DNA of 64,000 nucleotides from Faeciplasma sp048393055 (GCA_048393055.1 DBFJJS010000014.1:3623-67622), one strand, 5' to 3'; counted from the stretch's first letter, positions 1 to 7,036 are shown. A program made the numbers and translations. Notes: generated by a model from the letters alone, not told the origin.

Positions 1-171
1 CTGGGAGAACTCTCCGAAAATCCGGTCCAGGGTGGCGTAGGCTTCTTTTCGCTGCTTTTCCTCCTTCACCTGCCACCATTGGCGCTTGGGACGCTCTTTC
101 CGGCTTTCCTGCTTTTCGGGGGCGGGCTCTGTCCTGGGCTGCTGTTCAAACAGATCGTCAAAGTGATTCAT
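1..171 (-). CDS. ArdC-like/antirestriction-type protein, N-terminal fragment
   Basis: The first 57 residues of a minus-strand gene that continues past the left edge. It starts at ATG 171, seven bases after the stop of the PcfB gene; its AGAGG ribosome site overlaps that stop, so the two are translationally coupled. The visible part is charged and Lys/Gln/Glu-rich, then reads AYATLDRIFGEFS. That motif resembles the start of the ArdC-like ssDNA-binding domain found next to relaxases in Tn1549-like elements. The assignment is inference because the diagnostic part lies outside the window. That it is a real gene is well supported by context. Confidence 0.55.
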   Translation of the reverse strand, partial: MNHFDDLFEQQPRTEPAPEKQESRKERPKRQWWQVKEEKQRKEAYATLDRIFGEFSQ

Positions 172-177
172 TACTGT

Positions 178-990
178 TTACCTCTCTTTCGATTTGGGTT
201 TCTTTTTGGGTTTGGGCGGCTGGTGCCGGGTGGTTTTCTGGGCAGCCTTCTTCTGGGGCGCAGCCGGCTCCTCGGCCCTGGCAGTTTCCGTCTCCTGTTT
301 CCTTCTGGCCTGGATGTCCCGCAGCTCCTGACGGACCGACGGTTTCTCAGCCCCATCAGAAGTACCCCTTGCGGACTTGCTGCTGTTCTCGGAGATAGGC
401 GCGGACGGATGGGATTTTTCCGCCGCCGGGGTAAAAGAATCGGTTTTCTCCGCTGCCGGGTGTTCCGGCTGGGCCCTTTCCTTTTGGACAGGCTTCTCCA
501 TCAGTTCATCCACAAGCCGGTCATCCTCGCTCTTTTCCGGGGCGGCCTTCTCCGGGGCCGCCGGTTCCTCGCCACGCTGTTCACGGGATTTCTCGATGTC
601 CTCCTTGATGGACGCCGTATCCACCACCGTGAGTTTGAATTTCTCCACGATCCGGTTGGCTCTGGCGGCGTCATCCTCGAACACCAGAATGTCGATGGTG
701 TCGTCGCCTTTCTTCACCGGAATGGGCGCGTAGAGGATTCCGTAGCCCTTGGCCTGTCTGGCAAACTCCGGGCAGTCCTCTTTTTTGATGGTGTAGACCT
801 TCATGGGGCGCTTCTCCCGCAGCATGGTTTCAATACGGGCTTTGCCCTTGGTCTTTTTCTGATCTTTCAAAACCGTGTAAAGGGCGGCGGCAAGATTTTT
901 GGCGGCGGAGCCCGTGATCTTGAGGGCAAATTCAGCGCCCTCCAGGCTCATCCGCACCACTTGTTCCGCCGCGTCGCCTGAGTTATACAT
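178..990 (-). CDS. PcfB family protein (DUF3801)
   Basis: A 270-residue accessory protein of conjugative elements. The N-terminal about 140 residues carry the DUF3801/PcfB pattern, with GDAAEQVVRMSLEG at the start, a KTKGKAR segment, then MKVYTIKKEDCPEFARQAKGYG and a C-terminal alpha/beta end near 'VEKFKL'. The remaining half is low-complexity, rich in Glu, Ala, Pro and Lys, ending in a strongly basic tail. PcfB of pCF10 is thought to link relaxosome and coupling protein, and the position directly after the relaxase fits. ATG 990 is preferred over TTG 993 because AAGGAG lies ten bases upstream. The relaxase stop is only six bases away. Confidence 0.88.
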   Translation of the reverse strand: MYNSGDAAEQVVRMSLEGAEFALKITGSAAKNLAAALYTVLKDQKKTKGKARIETMLREKRPMKVYTIKKEDCPEFARQAKGYGILYAPIPVKKGDDTIDILVFEDDAARANRIVEKFKLTVVDTASIKEDIEKSREQRGEEPAAPEKAAPEKSEDDRLVDELMEKPVQKERAQPEHPAAEKTDSFTPAAEKSHPSAPISENSSKSARGTSDGAEKPSVRQELRDIQARRKQETETARAEEPAAPQKKAAQKTTRHQPPKPKKKPKSKER

Positions 991-996
991 CAAAAA

Positions 997-2427
997 TCAT
1001 CTCCTTCCTGGGGGAGCCTTCTGTTCTGGTTCCTGGCGGGCTTTTTCCTCCTTGCCGGACATTTCTTCGCGGGCGGAGCGAATCTTCTCCTTGATGGAAG
1101 TGGAGCGCAGGGCAATGTCCTCGCACAGCTTCACCTCCCGGCGCAGCTCCTTCAGCCGCGCAGAACGCGCGGAAATCTCCGCCCGGATCGTTTCCTGCCG
1201 GGCCGGGTCGGCCAGCACCGCCTTGGTGCGCAGTTGCCGGTACAGGCTTTTGCGCTGTTCCGTCAGCTCCCCGATCTCTGTTTCCACCGCTGTCCGGTGG
1301 CTGGTGAGTTGTTCCAGGGTGTCGATGCGGTGGCGGGAGAGAAGGCGGGCTTCATCGGTCAGCTCCTGCGCCCGGATTAAGTCCTCCCGCAGCGCATGGG
1401 GAACACGCCTGGGCGGCCGGTTCTGCTTTTGCGGAAATACCCCCAGCAGATAGCAGTAGTGGAAGTAGAGGGCGCGGAACCCCGTCACCTTTTTTGCCTG
1501 CTTCCAATCCCCGTGGAGCCTGCACCGCATCGGCTGTGTCCTGTACTCCCGCTGGGGGCGGCGCTGCTCCAAAATCCTTTTGCGGATGTTCTCCAGGGAA
1601 TAGTCCTCGCCAAAGTTACGCATGAGCTTGCGTCCCCGTGGATAATTCAGCGGACGAACCGTAATATCCTTGCCCACCTTGATGTCGTATCCCATCTGCC
1701 GCAGGTGATAAAAAAACTGCCGCTCCGTCATGGATTGGCGGATGGCAGTATCTACATCGGCTTTGATCAGGGAGAGATAGGTGGGGCGTCCTTCCTGCTC
1801 GGCCCGCCATTCCCCGTACTGCTTGGACTTCCCACGCTGGGGGTTTTCAATGACGGAAAGCCCGTACTCCCGGCACAGCCGGTCGGATTCCCGCTGCATA
1901 TCGAAATAATCCTGTTCCGTACGGTGATATTTGATCCCGTCGATGAACGAAACCGTGTTCACCACAAAGTGGTTGTGCAAATGGCTCTCCCTGTCCAAAT
2001 GGGTGGCAACCAGCACCTGGTATTTTTCGCCCCACAGCTTTTTCGCCAGGGCAAGGCCGATCTCATGGGCCAGCTCCGGCGTGGCCTCGCCGGGGGCAAA
2101 GCTCTGATAGCCGTGGTAAGCAACCGTTCCGTCCTCCTTTCCAAACCGCTTTTTCACAGCCATCATCTCATCGCGGGCAGTAGAGGGGCTGCAATTCACC
2201 CCGGAAACAAACTGCCGCAGGACCGTTTCGCCTTCGCTTTCCACCGCCTTGCTGGTTTTGCTCTGTTGAACGGCATACTCGATCACATCCGCAAGGCCCT
2301 GAGCCTCCTTGCCATCCATGTCCTGCTTTTCAAAGAAATCTGGGTTTTCGGTCTTGTCTGGATTTTCGATATAGATGAGGACCTTGCCCAGCCAGCCGTT
2401 CACCCGCCAGATAGACGTAGTGGCCAC
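997..2427 (-). CDS. MobA/VirD2-type relaxase
   Basis: The DNA-nicking relaxase expected to start conjugative transfer at oriT. The N-terminal part reads ATTSIWRVNGWLGKVLIYIENPDKT, as in Tn1549-like relaxases. The metal-binding motif THLDRESHLHNHF (HxDx4HxHNHF) is intact around residues 155-170. The C-terminal third is charged and coiled-coil-like. The start is probably GTG 2427, which gives the usual VATTSIW N-terminus and lies one base beyond the MobC stop (2429-2431), so it is coupled to MobC; an ATG at 2442 would overlap MobC. At 476 residues it is close to the usual family length. No truncation is seen. Confidence 0.93.
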   Translation of the reverse strand: MATTSIWRVNGWLGKVLIYIENPDKTENPDFFEKQDMDGKEAQGLADVIEYAVQQSKTSKAVESEGETVLRQFVSGVNCSPSTARDEMMAVKKRFGKEDGTVAYHGYQSFAPGEATPELAHEIGLALAKKLWGEKYQVLVATHLDRESHLHNHFVVNTVSFIDGIKYHRTEQDYFDMQRESDRLCREYGLSVIENPQRGKSKQYGEWRAEQEGRPTYLSLIKADVDTAIRQSMTERQFFYHLRQMGYDIKVGKDITVRPLNYPRGRKLMRNFGEDYSLENIRKRILEQRRPQREYRTQPMRCRLHGDWKQAKKVTGFRALYFHYCYLLGVFPQKQNRPPRRVPHALREDLIRAQELTDEARLLSRHRIDTLEQLTSHRTAVETEIGELTEQRKSLYRQLRTKAVLADPARQETIRAEISARSARLKELRREVKLCEDIALRSTSIKEKIRSAREEMSGKEEKARQEPEQKAPPGRR

Positions 2428-2428
2428 G

Positions 2429-2758
2429 TCACACCATGGCACGGGGCAGGATCACCGCTTTGGTGATGTCCCGGACGAGCTGGTCGAGCTTGCGCATTTC
2501 CTCGTCGTAGCGGCGCTCATCTATGACCCCCAGCACATGAGCTTTCTGGGCGATCTGATTGAGGTTGCCGCCAATCCGGTGCAGCTCCCGCATGAAGTCA
2601 AAGTAGTCCGGCGGCGGCGCGTCCTGGGGAACCAGACCGTTCACCAGATGGCGCAGGTATGCTTCGCGGGAAAGGCCGCTGCGCTTCACTTTTTTATTCA
2701 AGGCTTCCGCCTCTTTTTTGTCCAGCCAAAACTGGACGTGTACGTTGCGTTTTCTCAT
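2429..2758 (-). CDS. MobC-like relaxosome accessory protein
   Basis: A 109-residue protein with an N-terminal ribbon-helix-helix-like region (RKRNVHVQFWLDKKEAEAL, then SGLSREAYLRHLVNG). A C-terminal MobC motif follows: MRELHRIGGNLNQIAQKAH. Proteins of this family bind oriT and help the relaxase melt and nick DNA. The start is fixed by AGGAGG ten bases upstream of ATG 2758. The ATG overlaps the stop of the preceding small gene (ATGA), and the gene ends two bases before the relaxase start. Tight spacing indicates one transcriptional and translational unit of DUF3789, MobC and relaxase. Confidence 0.9.
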   Translation of the reverse strand: MRKRNVHVQFWLDKKEAEALNKKVKRSGLSREAYLRHLVNGLVPQDAPPPDYFDFMRELHRIGGNLNQIAQKAHVLGVIDERRYDEEMRKLDQLVRDITKAVILPRAMV

Positions 2759-2868
2759 TCTTCCGAGTCCTCCTTCCTGCTGATACGGTTGATTTGAAGC
2801 AGGCACATAATCAGCACGCCGAGCACACCGCCCAGCAGAAATCCAATGGCGAAAAACAATCCTTCCAT
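2755..2868 (-). CDS. DUF3789 small membrane protein
   Basis: A 37-residue protein that is nearly all one membrane helix (LFFAIGFLLGGVLGVLIMCL) with a charged C-terminus. It matches my memory of DUF3789, a tiny protein encoded just before MobC in Tn1549-like elements. GGAGG lies six bases upstream of ATG 2868, and the stop overlaps the MobC start. Its function is unknown; location suggests a role near the transfer apparatus or membrane. It is short, but the ribosome site, overlap and context make it credible. Confidence 0.82.
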   Translation of the reverse strand: MEGLFFAIGFLLGGVLGVLIMCLLQINRISRKEDSEE

Positions 2869-2897
2869 GAAAACCTCCATTCTGAATAAAAGGGGTA

Positions 2898-2988
2898 TTA
2901 GGGGGCGTTCCCCCTAACAAGCGGCCTTTGTGGTATCACAAAGGCGATGCTTGCTGGTACAGCTACATTCCATTCCCCTGCGGGGAAT
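2898..2988. other. Candidate oriT: three perfect inverted repeats
   Basis: The 144-base space upstream of the mobilisation genes carries three perfect inverted repeats in 91 bases. They are 8-bp arms at 2898-2905/2910-2917 (TTAGGGGG, four-base loop), 9-bp arms at 2924-2932/2937-2945 (GCCTTTGTG, four-base loop) and 7-bp arms at 2972-2978/2982-2988 (ATTCCCC, three-base loop). None is followed by a T-run that would make it a normal terminator. Position beside mobC and the relaxase gene and density of repeats fit an origin of transfer. The nick site is not identified. Confidence 0.5.
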
Positions 2989-3012
2989 CCGGGACGGACG
3001 AAAAAAAGAACA

Positions 3013-3204
3013 TCACCGGTCGCCCCGGTCACGGTTTTGTCCCCTGGCCTTAAAATTCACACCCGTGAAGTGGTCGGCGTCCAGGATATAATCGCCTTTC
3101 TTCCACTGCTCATTGACAAGCTGCTCGGCCTCCATCCGACTTGCAGCGTTCACTGTGACAGTCATCTCCAAGGTTTCCGTGATGGTCACATCGTAATCCT
3201 TCAT
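3013..3204 (-). CDS. DpnD/PcfM-like small protein
   Basis: A 63-residue protein reading YDVTITETLEMTVTVNA, then a helix (EAEQLVNEQW) and GDYILDADHFTGVNF. This is the compact beta-alpha-beta pattern of the DpnD-PcfM C-terminal domain family, found in pCF10 and Tn1549-like transfer regions. Its function is unknown. It overlaps the end of the upstream primase-like gene by four bases (ATGA), so it is coupled to it. The candidate oriT lies immediately downstream. Confidence 0.8.
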   Translation of the reverse strand: MKDYDVTITETLEMTVTVNAASRMEAEQLVNEQWKKGDYILDADHFTGVNFKARGQNRDRGDR

Positions 3205-4172
3205 CGCTCATGCTCCTTTCCCTGGCTGCCCCGAATGGGAATCCCCAGCCGGTGGCACAGAAAATCATTCACATCCTTTCCGCGGGGCGGCGGTTTGTTC
3301 TCCACCCGGTAGCCCTCCGGCATGACAGCCATGATCGCCTTGGCCGCCAGCCTGCCGGCGGTATCGTTGTCCAGGTGGAGATACACGGTTTTCACATGAG
3401 GGTGATCCTCCAGGAACCGGGTGAGCGCCACCGGCAGCTTGCTTTCCTCGATCTTTTTCTTTGGCTGGTACACTCCGGCCAGGGACAGCAGGTTGTGCCG
3501 CCGCCAGTCGATCCCGTCCAGCTTGCAGAGCGTGGCGTAGGACATGACGTCAATGGCGCACTCGCACAGATGGACCGCCGGATTCTCCACACAGGCGGGC
3601 AGGGCAAAGGAAAAGTGCTTATCGCTGCCGCTCAAATCCCCGTGGAACCGGGCTTGGCCGATTCCCCGCAGGCAGCCGAACCGTGCCTTGCCCTCCTTAT
3701 CGAAGCCGACAAACACCACGTTGCCATGACCTTTGTTCCGGCTCTCATAAATCCGCCCGGTCTGAACGCAGTAGTCGATCACCTCCTGGTCAATGCCACG
3801 GCCCCTGAGATAAGCCGCCATCGCCCGGTTATCAGGGGCAGGCTGGGGCAGAAGCAGGTTCTTGGGCTTTTCCTCTTTGGGTGCCGGCACAAAAGAAGGC
3901 GGCGGGATGGCCGCCCTGCCGGAGATGGTTTCCATGGCTTCCAGAAAGGAATAGCCGTTGACCTTGATGAGATAGTCCAGCGCACTGGCCCCGCCGATTC
4001 CGCGGGAGAACCAGCACCACTTGCCATTGGAAATCCGCAGGCTGTCATGGGTTTTGGTGCAGTAGACGTTGCCGGAGACGTGGACCAGCTCCTGGGGTTC
4101 GCAGGTCCGCAGGTAGGTGAGAAGGTCCACCTGCCTTGCCCGCTCAATGGTTTCTGAATCATAAAAAGGCAT
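3201..4172 (-). CDS. DUF3991/Toprim primase-like protein
   Basis: A 323-residue protein probably acting in replication of the element's transferred strand. The N-terminal half has a primase-type zinc-finger-like segment (residues about 20-75: SGNVYCTKTHDSLRISNGKWCWFSR), then the DUF3991 region (ELVxVSG and AMAAYLRGRGI). The C-terminal Toprim-like fold has HLCECAIDVMSYATL in place of the usual E motif and VYLHLDNDTAGRLAA as the DxD motif. ATG 4172 is chosen because GGGGGA lies five bases upstream. It is separated from upstream cargo genes by a terminator, so it probably starts its own transcript with the DpnD-like gene. Confidence 0.85.
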   Translation of the reverse strand: MPFYDSETIERARQVDLLTYLRTCEPQELVHVSGNVYCTKTHDSLRISNGKWCWFSRGIGGASALDYLIKVNGYSFLEAMETISGRAAIPPPSFVPAPKEEKPKNLLLPQPAPDNRAMAAYLRGRGIDQEVIDYCVQTGRIYESRNKGHGNVVFVGFDKEGKARFGCLRGIGQARFHGDLSGSDKHFSFALPACVENPAVHLCECAIDVMSYATLCKLDGIDWRRHNLLSLAGVYQPKKKIEESKLPVALTRFLEDHPHVKTVYLHLDNDTAGRLAAKAIMAVMPEGYRVENKPPPRGKDVNDFLCHRLGIPIRGSQGKEHER

Positions 4173-4253
4173 AAAAATCCCCCTTTCCATAGTCTTGGAT
4201 TTGCCGCCCATAGGGGCAGCGGACTATGTACAGAGTCCCTGATGCTGGCTATG

Positions 4254-4284
4254 AAAAAAGCCGGCTGGATTTGTTCCAACCGGC
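4254..4284 (-). terminator. Rho-independent terminator of the DUF3791/DUF3990 cassette
   Basis: On the minus strand a 10-bp stem (GCCGGTTGGA with TCCAGCCGGC, one G-U pair and a five-base loop) is followed by six T residues. It lies 87 bases after the DUF3791 stop and before the primase-like gene. It therefore separates the cargo cassette from the transfer genes. Confidence 0.85.
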
Positions 4285-4289
4285 AGTTT

Positions 4290-4365
4290 CTGCATATATT
4301 TTTCTGCTTTATATGCAGATACCAGCGAAGAATGTGCAGATTCTCCGCTGGTATCTAATTTTTTT
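4290..4365 (+). terminator. Two stem-loops, one with a plus-strand T-run
   Basis: A first inverted repeat has arms 4290-4297/4311-4318 (CTGCATAT). A second, with 11-bp perfect arms, lies at 4317-4327/4346-4356 (AGATACCAGCG, 18-base loop) and is followed on the plus strand by AA and seven T residues. It reads as a plus-strand terminator although no plus-strand gene precedes it. Together with the neighbouring minus-strand terminator it insulates the junction between cargo and transfer genes. Confidence 0.55.
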
Positions 4366-4371
4366 ATTTTG

Positions 4372-4584
4372 TCAAGCCCTTGCGGGCTGCCGCGCCTCGA
4401 TATAGAGATCGATGTCCTCCACGATATAATTGGCCCCGGTGGTGTGCAGGGCTTCAAAGCAGGAATACACATAGTCCCACACGCGGTAACGGGTAAAGAG
4501 ATCCGCCACTTGCTTGCCCGTCAAGTGCTTGGCGTTTTTGTAGGTTTCCACACAATAAATGAGAAAATCACCTTGCCTGCTCAT
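4372..4584 (-). CDS. DUF3791 protein
   Basis: A 70-residue protein matching DUF3791 as I remember it: GDFLIYCVETYKNAK, then LTGKQVADLFTRYRVWDYVYSCFEALHTTG and the closing YIVEDIDLYIEARQ. It is the last gene of a four-gene overlapping set. ATG 4584 is preferred to ATG 4590 because the GGAGGAGG site directly abuts the earlier ATG. DUF3791 genes commonly sit beside DUF3990 genes, which suggests a paired role, perhaps as antitoxin or immunity partner. That role is inference. Confidence 0.82.
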   Translation of the reverse strand: MSRQGDFLIYCVETYKNAKHLTGKQVADLFTRYRVWDYVYSCFEALHTTGANYIVEDIDLYIEARQPARA

Positions 4585-4586
4585 AT

Positions 4587-4826
4587 TCATACCTCCTCCG
4601 GTATCTCAAAGTTTCCTGTCTTTTTTTCCTCATCATACATATTAAATAGGGTAAGCGGGCTGAAATGCCACAGCTTTGTATCCTCCTGCTCCAGTAAAGA
4701 ATACACCTTGGACTCATAGAATTCTCTGGATGCAGCCATTTCATCCACAGGGTAGTTCTCACAAATCAACTGGACAACCTGGGGAACCAGTATAGTCAAA
4801 ATCGCTTCAAATTTTTTATCTGCCAT
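4587..4826 (-). CDS. Small acidic protein of the DUF3990 cassette
   Basis: A 79-residue protein with a helical N-terminal part (FEAILTILVPQVVQLICE) and a conserved-looking core (FYESKVYSLLEQEDTKLWHFSPLTLF). I do not know a named domain for it, but the same kind of protein accompanies DUF3990 and DUF3791 in other Firmicutes. Its ATG 4826 overlaps the DUF3990 stop by one base (TGATG). GGAGGAGG is well spaced. As the small protein directly after the DUF3990 protein it is a candidate antitoxin; this is inference from gene order. Confidence 0.72.
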   Translation of the reverse strand: MADKKFEAILTILVPQVVQLICENYPVDEMAASREFYESKVYSLLEQEDTKLWHFSPLTLFNMYDEEKKTGNFEIPEEV

Positions 4827-5317
4827 CAAAATTCCTCCTCCGGCACAGTGCCGACAAACCGCAGATAGGACAGAGCCTTTTCCGTTGTCAGCACCAACTG
4901 ATTATATAGCTTCTTGATTTTGAGCTGCTCCAGGGTCTGTTCCTTGGTCAACACGCCAGCGGTATAGAGGGTAAACGTGCGGTACACATCATCATTGGCA
5001 ACCGGCCCAAAGATAAAATCATAGGCTTCACCCTCATAATTGCCAGATCGGTTATCTGATACAAAATCCAGCCACGCTTCTCCCGGCTCATCAAAACGCA
5101 GGATAGAGCACTCTGAAAAAGCGACATTCTCGTCGATCTCATAAATGCTGACTGCCCTTTGGCCGTTTTTCCGGCGCTTCGTCACTTTATCGGCAAAGCT
5201 GATTGCTTGAGCCTTATTGGTTGTGGTATAAAAACCAAATCCAAAATCTAAAAAGCGATTCTGCTGGATCAGCTTTGGTTCCGATACGACCAAATTACTG
5301 CCATGATATAAGATCAT
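4826..5317 (-). CDS. DUF3990 protein, predicted ADP-ribosyltransferase fold
   Basis: A 163-residue protein with the DUF3990 layout: LYHGSNLVV at residues 3-11, DFGFGFYTTTNKAQAISFA at about 25-43, and YDFIFGPVANDDVYRTF at about 100-116. From memory DUF3990 has been placed in the ADP-ribosyltransferase superfamily; the N-terminal YHGS and the GFGFYTT segment match the first two ART motifs. The third catalytic residue is not obvious by eye. It overlaps the upstream coiled-coil gene by four bases and the downstream small gene by one. A toxin or effector role within the cassette is inference. Confidence 0.83.
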   Translation of the reverse strand: MILYHGSNLVVSEPKLIQQNRFLDFGFGFYTTTNKAQAISFADKVTKRRKNGQRAVSIYEIDENVAFSECSILRFDEPGEAWLDFVSDNRSGNYEGEAYDFIFGPVANDDVYRTFTLYTAGVLTKEQTLEQLKIKKLYNQLVLTTEKALSYLRFVGTVPEEEF

Positions 5318-5625
5318 AATTGCCCCTCCAATGCTTTTTCGGCAATCGCACGTTCCTCCTGCAAAGACCGGATCATCGTTTCGATATGCCTGCGTTTTTC
5401 TACTTGTTCCCGCACTGTTTCTACATCTTTTTGCGGAATATACTTGGAGATCACCTTTTTGCCATCACGATATTTCAAGTAAAAGTAGGTAGATTGCTTG
5501 ACCTTTTTTTCAGAAACAGTACCTTTCGGAAGTGCCCCTAATTCCTCTTGGTATTTCGCCAGCATACGATCAATGCGTTCTTTCTCCTGCAAAATAGTAT
5601 TCAAGATCAGATTCAACTTTATCAC
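5314..5625 (-). CDS. Coiled-coil protein, first gene of DUF3990 cassette
   Basis: A 103-residue, strongly charged protein. Two helical, probably coiled-coil segments (residues 8-30 and 70-100) flank a short beta region (STYFYLKYRDGKKVISKYI), resembling a family of small DNA-element proteins with a YYYLxYR motif. Its function is unknown. The start used here is GTG 5625. The promoter -10 box ends only nine bases upstream, so the mRNA may be nearly leaderless, or the true start may be an inner codon such as TTG 5616 or a later ATG. Confidence 0.65.
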   Translation of the reverse strand: MIKLNLILNTILQEKERIDRMLAKYQEELGALPKGTVSEKKVKQSTYFYLKYRDGKKVISKYIPQKDVETVREQVEKRRHIETMIRSLQEERAIAEKALEGQL

Positions 5626-5633
5626 CCACTTCT

Positions 5634-5662
5634 ATTATACACAACAAAATCAATAAAATCAA
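5634..5662 (-). promoter_or_regulatory. Promoter of the DUF3990/DUF3791 cassette
   Basis: On the minus strand TTGATT (5662-5657) and TATAAT (5639-5634) are separated by 17 bases. The expected transcription start is at about 5627, two or three bases before the GTG start of the first gene. An ACACAAC/GTTGTGT inverted repeat surrounds the -35 region and could be an operator. Confidence 0.68.
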
Positions 5663-5742
5663 TCTTTGGTTGTGTAATTAAGAGCTGAGCTTTTTTTGAG
5701 TATGTAAAAACGGCGCGGATTGCTCCGCACCGTTCCATGGGA

Positions 5743-6075
5743 CTATTCTGTGTTGAAAGCGCCGATCTTCTTCAAATAGGCAAATCCATCTGCATGGCCC
5801 CGGAAGTAGATGTGTTCCCGCTCCATATTGTCGGCCCGCAGATACAGCCGGATAAATTCCTTTAAGGACTCATGTTCTTCCGCCGAAAAGGAAAGTTGAC
5901 CGTTGCCCTCCAGCAGAGCGCCAATCACAGGATTCTGGCGCTTCAGTTCTTCCATCCGGGCTTTCACCTCAGTATATTCCGGGTTGCTATCGGCTAAATC
6001 CATCACAATGTCGCTGTCAATTTCAGAAAACTGCTCGGAAATGCGCTCCGGAAGCAAGCAGTAACTGTCGTCCAT
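5743..6075 (-). CDS. Conserved small protein of unknown function
   Basis: A 110-residue acidic helical protein (PERISEQFSEIDSDIVMDLADSNPEY; EEHESLKEFIRLYL; ending IYFRGHADGFAYLKKIGAF). I recognise the pattern from Clostridial mobile elements but know no function. It follows the SLOG gene with a 69-base gap and precedes the DUF3990 cassette promoter, so it may be cotranscribed with SLOG. A 117-base space with a hairpin-like stretch follows. Confidence 0.65.
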   Translation of the reverse strand: MDDSYCLLPERISEQFSEIDSDIVMDLADSNPEYTEVKARMEELKRQNPVIGALLEGNGQLSFSAEEHESLKEFIRLYLRADNMEREHIYFRGHADGFAYLKKIGAFNTE

Positions 6076-6144
6076 TTATCATCACTCCTCACAACGATTT
6101 TGATTCTACTATAACCATCCCATAGCGCATCGGCAAATGTGCAA

Positions 6145-6645
6145 TTACTTTTCCTTCTGTATCCTGGATTTCTGCATTACTTCGGTGGCCCTTACCTGTC
6201 CCTGCGTAGCGTCCCGCACCATATCCATATAGGAGATAATTGGCTTCTTTTTTTGCTGAGCATACCGTAGTGTTGTGGCTGCCCCACCCCAATCATGGCT
6301 CACATAGGCTACAACCACATCAGCAGTTTCGACCATCCAACGGTTTCTATGAGAAATCGCAAAACGGCGCGGCACAGTTTCCAGCGGCGGATACACAGTG
6401 TTGTCATATCCAGAAGTATCCCGCCCAGTATTGAGATAGGCCAGAACAAGAATCAGCTCAATCTGAGGATGCTGCTTCCTTTGCTCCCGCAAAACGGATG
6501 CAGCCAAATGATCAAAATCCCCATAACCGCCCAAGAAAAAAGTAGTCGCTCCTTGTTCAATCAGATGATGTGTTACTGCATATAACCATTCCTTTACTTG
6601 TTCTCCTTGAGAGAGTTGTGCATGGCCACAGAAGGTCACAATCAT
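6145..6645 (-). CDS. SLOG-domain (DUF1273/YpsA-like) nucleotide-binding protein
   Basis: A 166-residue Rossmannoid protein. It opens with MIVTFCGHAQL (the F-x-G-H-R-type opening of SLOG/DUF1273), followed by the FFLGGYGDFDHLAASVLRE motif at about residues 36-54, ELILVLAYL, and the late VVAYVSHDWGGAATTLRYA phosphate-binding Gly-rich segment. SLOG proteins bind nucleotide-derived ligands and are often linked to conflict systems or ADP-ribose metabolism. It is divergent from the Xre gene at 6766 and shares that gene's control region. Its ligand is unknown. Confidence 0.83.
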   Translation of the reverse strand: MIVTFCGHAQLSQGEQVKEWLYAVTHHLIEQGATTFFLGGYGDFDHLAASVLREQRKQHPQIELILVLAYLNTGRDTSGYDNTVYPPLETVPRRFAISHRNRWMVETADVVVAYVSHDWGGAATTLRYAQQKKKPIISYMDMVRDATQGQVRATEVMQKSRIQKEK

Positions 6646-6685
6646 AAATCCTCACCTCTGCTTTATCATAGCGCAAATTGCCGCG

Positions 6686-6754
6686 TTAGTACAGGCACAG
6701 GGACTAATTTTTACGAACCTGACCATATAATATGTTTAGTACAGGGGCAGGGAC
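6686..6754 (+). promoter_or_regulatory. Direct-repeat operator and promoter between SLOG and Xre genes
   Basis: Two 19-base direct repeats at 6686-6704 and 6736-6754 (17 of 19 identical; core TTAGTACAGG and CAGGGAC) lie 50 bases apart, about five helical turns. A TATAAT box at 6726-6731 sits between them and would drive the plus-strand Xre gene. The arrangement looks like a cooperative repressor operator acting on both divergent genes. No clear -35 box is seen. Confidence 0.5.
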
Positions 6755-6765
6755 GGTGAGGATGA

Positions 6766-7005
6766 TTGAAGCTGAATCAGGCGGTCAGTAAACGTCTATC
6801 AGAATTGCTGGCTGAGCGAAAGATGACGCAGTATCAGCTGTACATGAAAAGCGGCGTTCCTAAGTCCACCATAGGCAATATCATCAACTGTTCTTACGAT
6901 TCCGTAAAGCTGCGGATCATCCATGAGATGTGCCAAGGGCTTGGAATTGGAATAGACACTTTTTTCGCCTCTCCGCTTTTCAAAGAAGATAATTTGGAAC
7001 CGTAA
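6766..7005 (+). CDS. Xre-family HTH regulator, TTG start
   Basis: A 79-residue single-domain HTH protein (VSKRLSELLAERKMTQYQLYMKSGVPKSTIGNIIN), the only plus-strand gene in the mobile element. The start must be TTG 6766: an in-frame TGA directly precedes it and there is no ATG until later in the first helix. AGGATGA gives a modest ribosome site. It is divergent from the SLOG gene and probably autoregulates through the repeats at 6686-6754. A terminator follows its stop codon. Confidence 0.83.
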   Translation: MKLNQAVSKRLSELLAERKMTQYQLYMKSGVPKSTIGNIINCSYDSVKLRIIHEMCQGLGIGIDTFFASPLFKEDNLEP

Positions 7006-7036
7006 AACCTCCGACGAGTTTTTCGCCGGAGGTTTT
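7004..7036 (+). terminator. Terminator after the Xre gene, bidirectional shape
   Basis: Arms AAAACCTCCG (7004-7013) and CGGAGGTTTT (7027-7036) form a 10-bp stem overlapping the Xre stop. The T-tract is short, but the A-rich other side would allow action on the minus strand as well. Confidence 0.6.

Noticed and set aside
79..981. Plus-strand frame of 300 residues opposite the PcfB gene
   Set aside because: Leucine/Arg/Gly/Phe-rich shadow of the Lys/Glu/Ala-rich PcfB sequence, without a ribosome site or domain.
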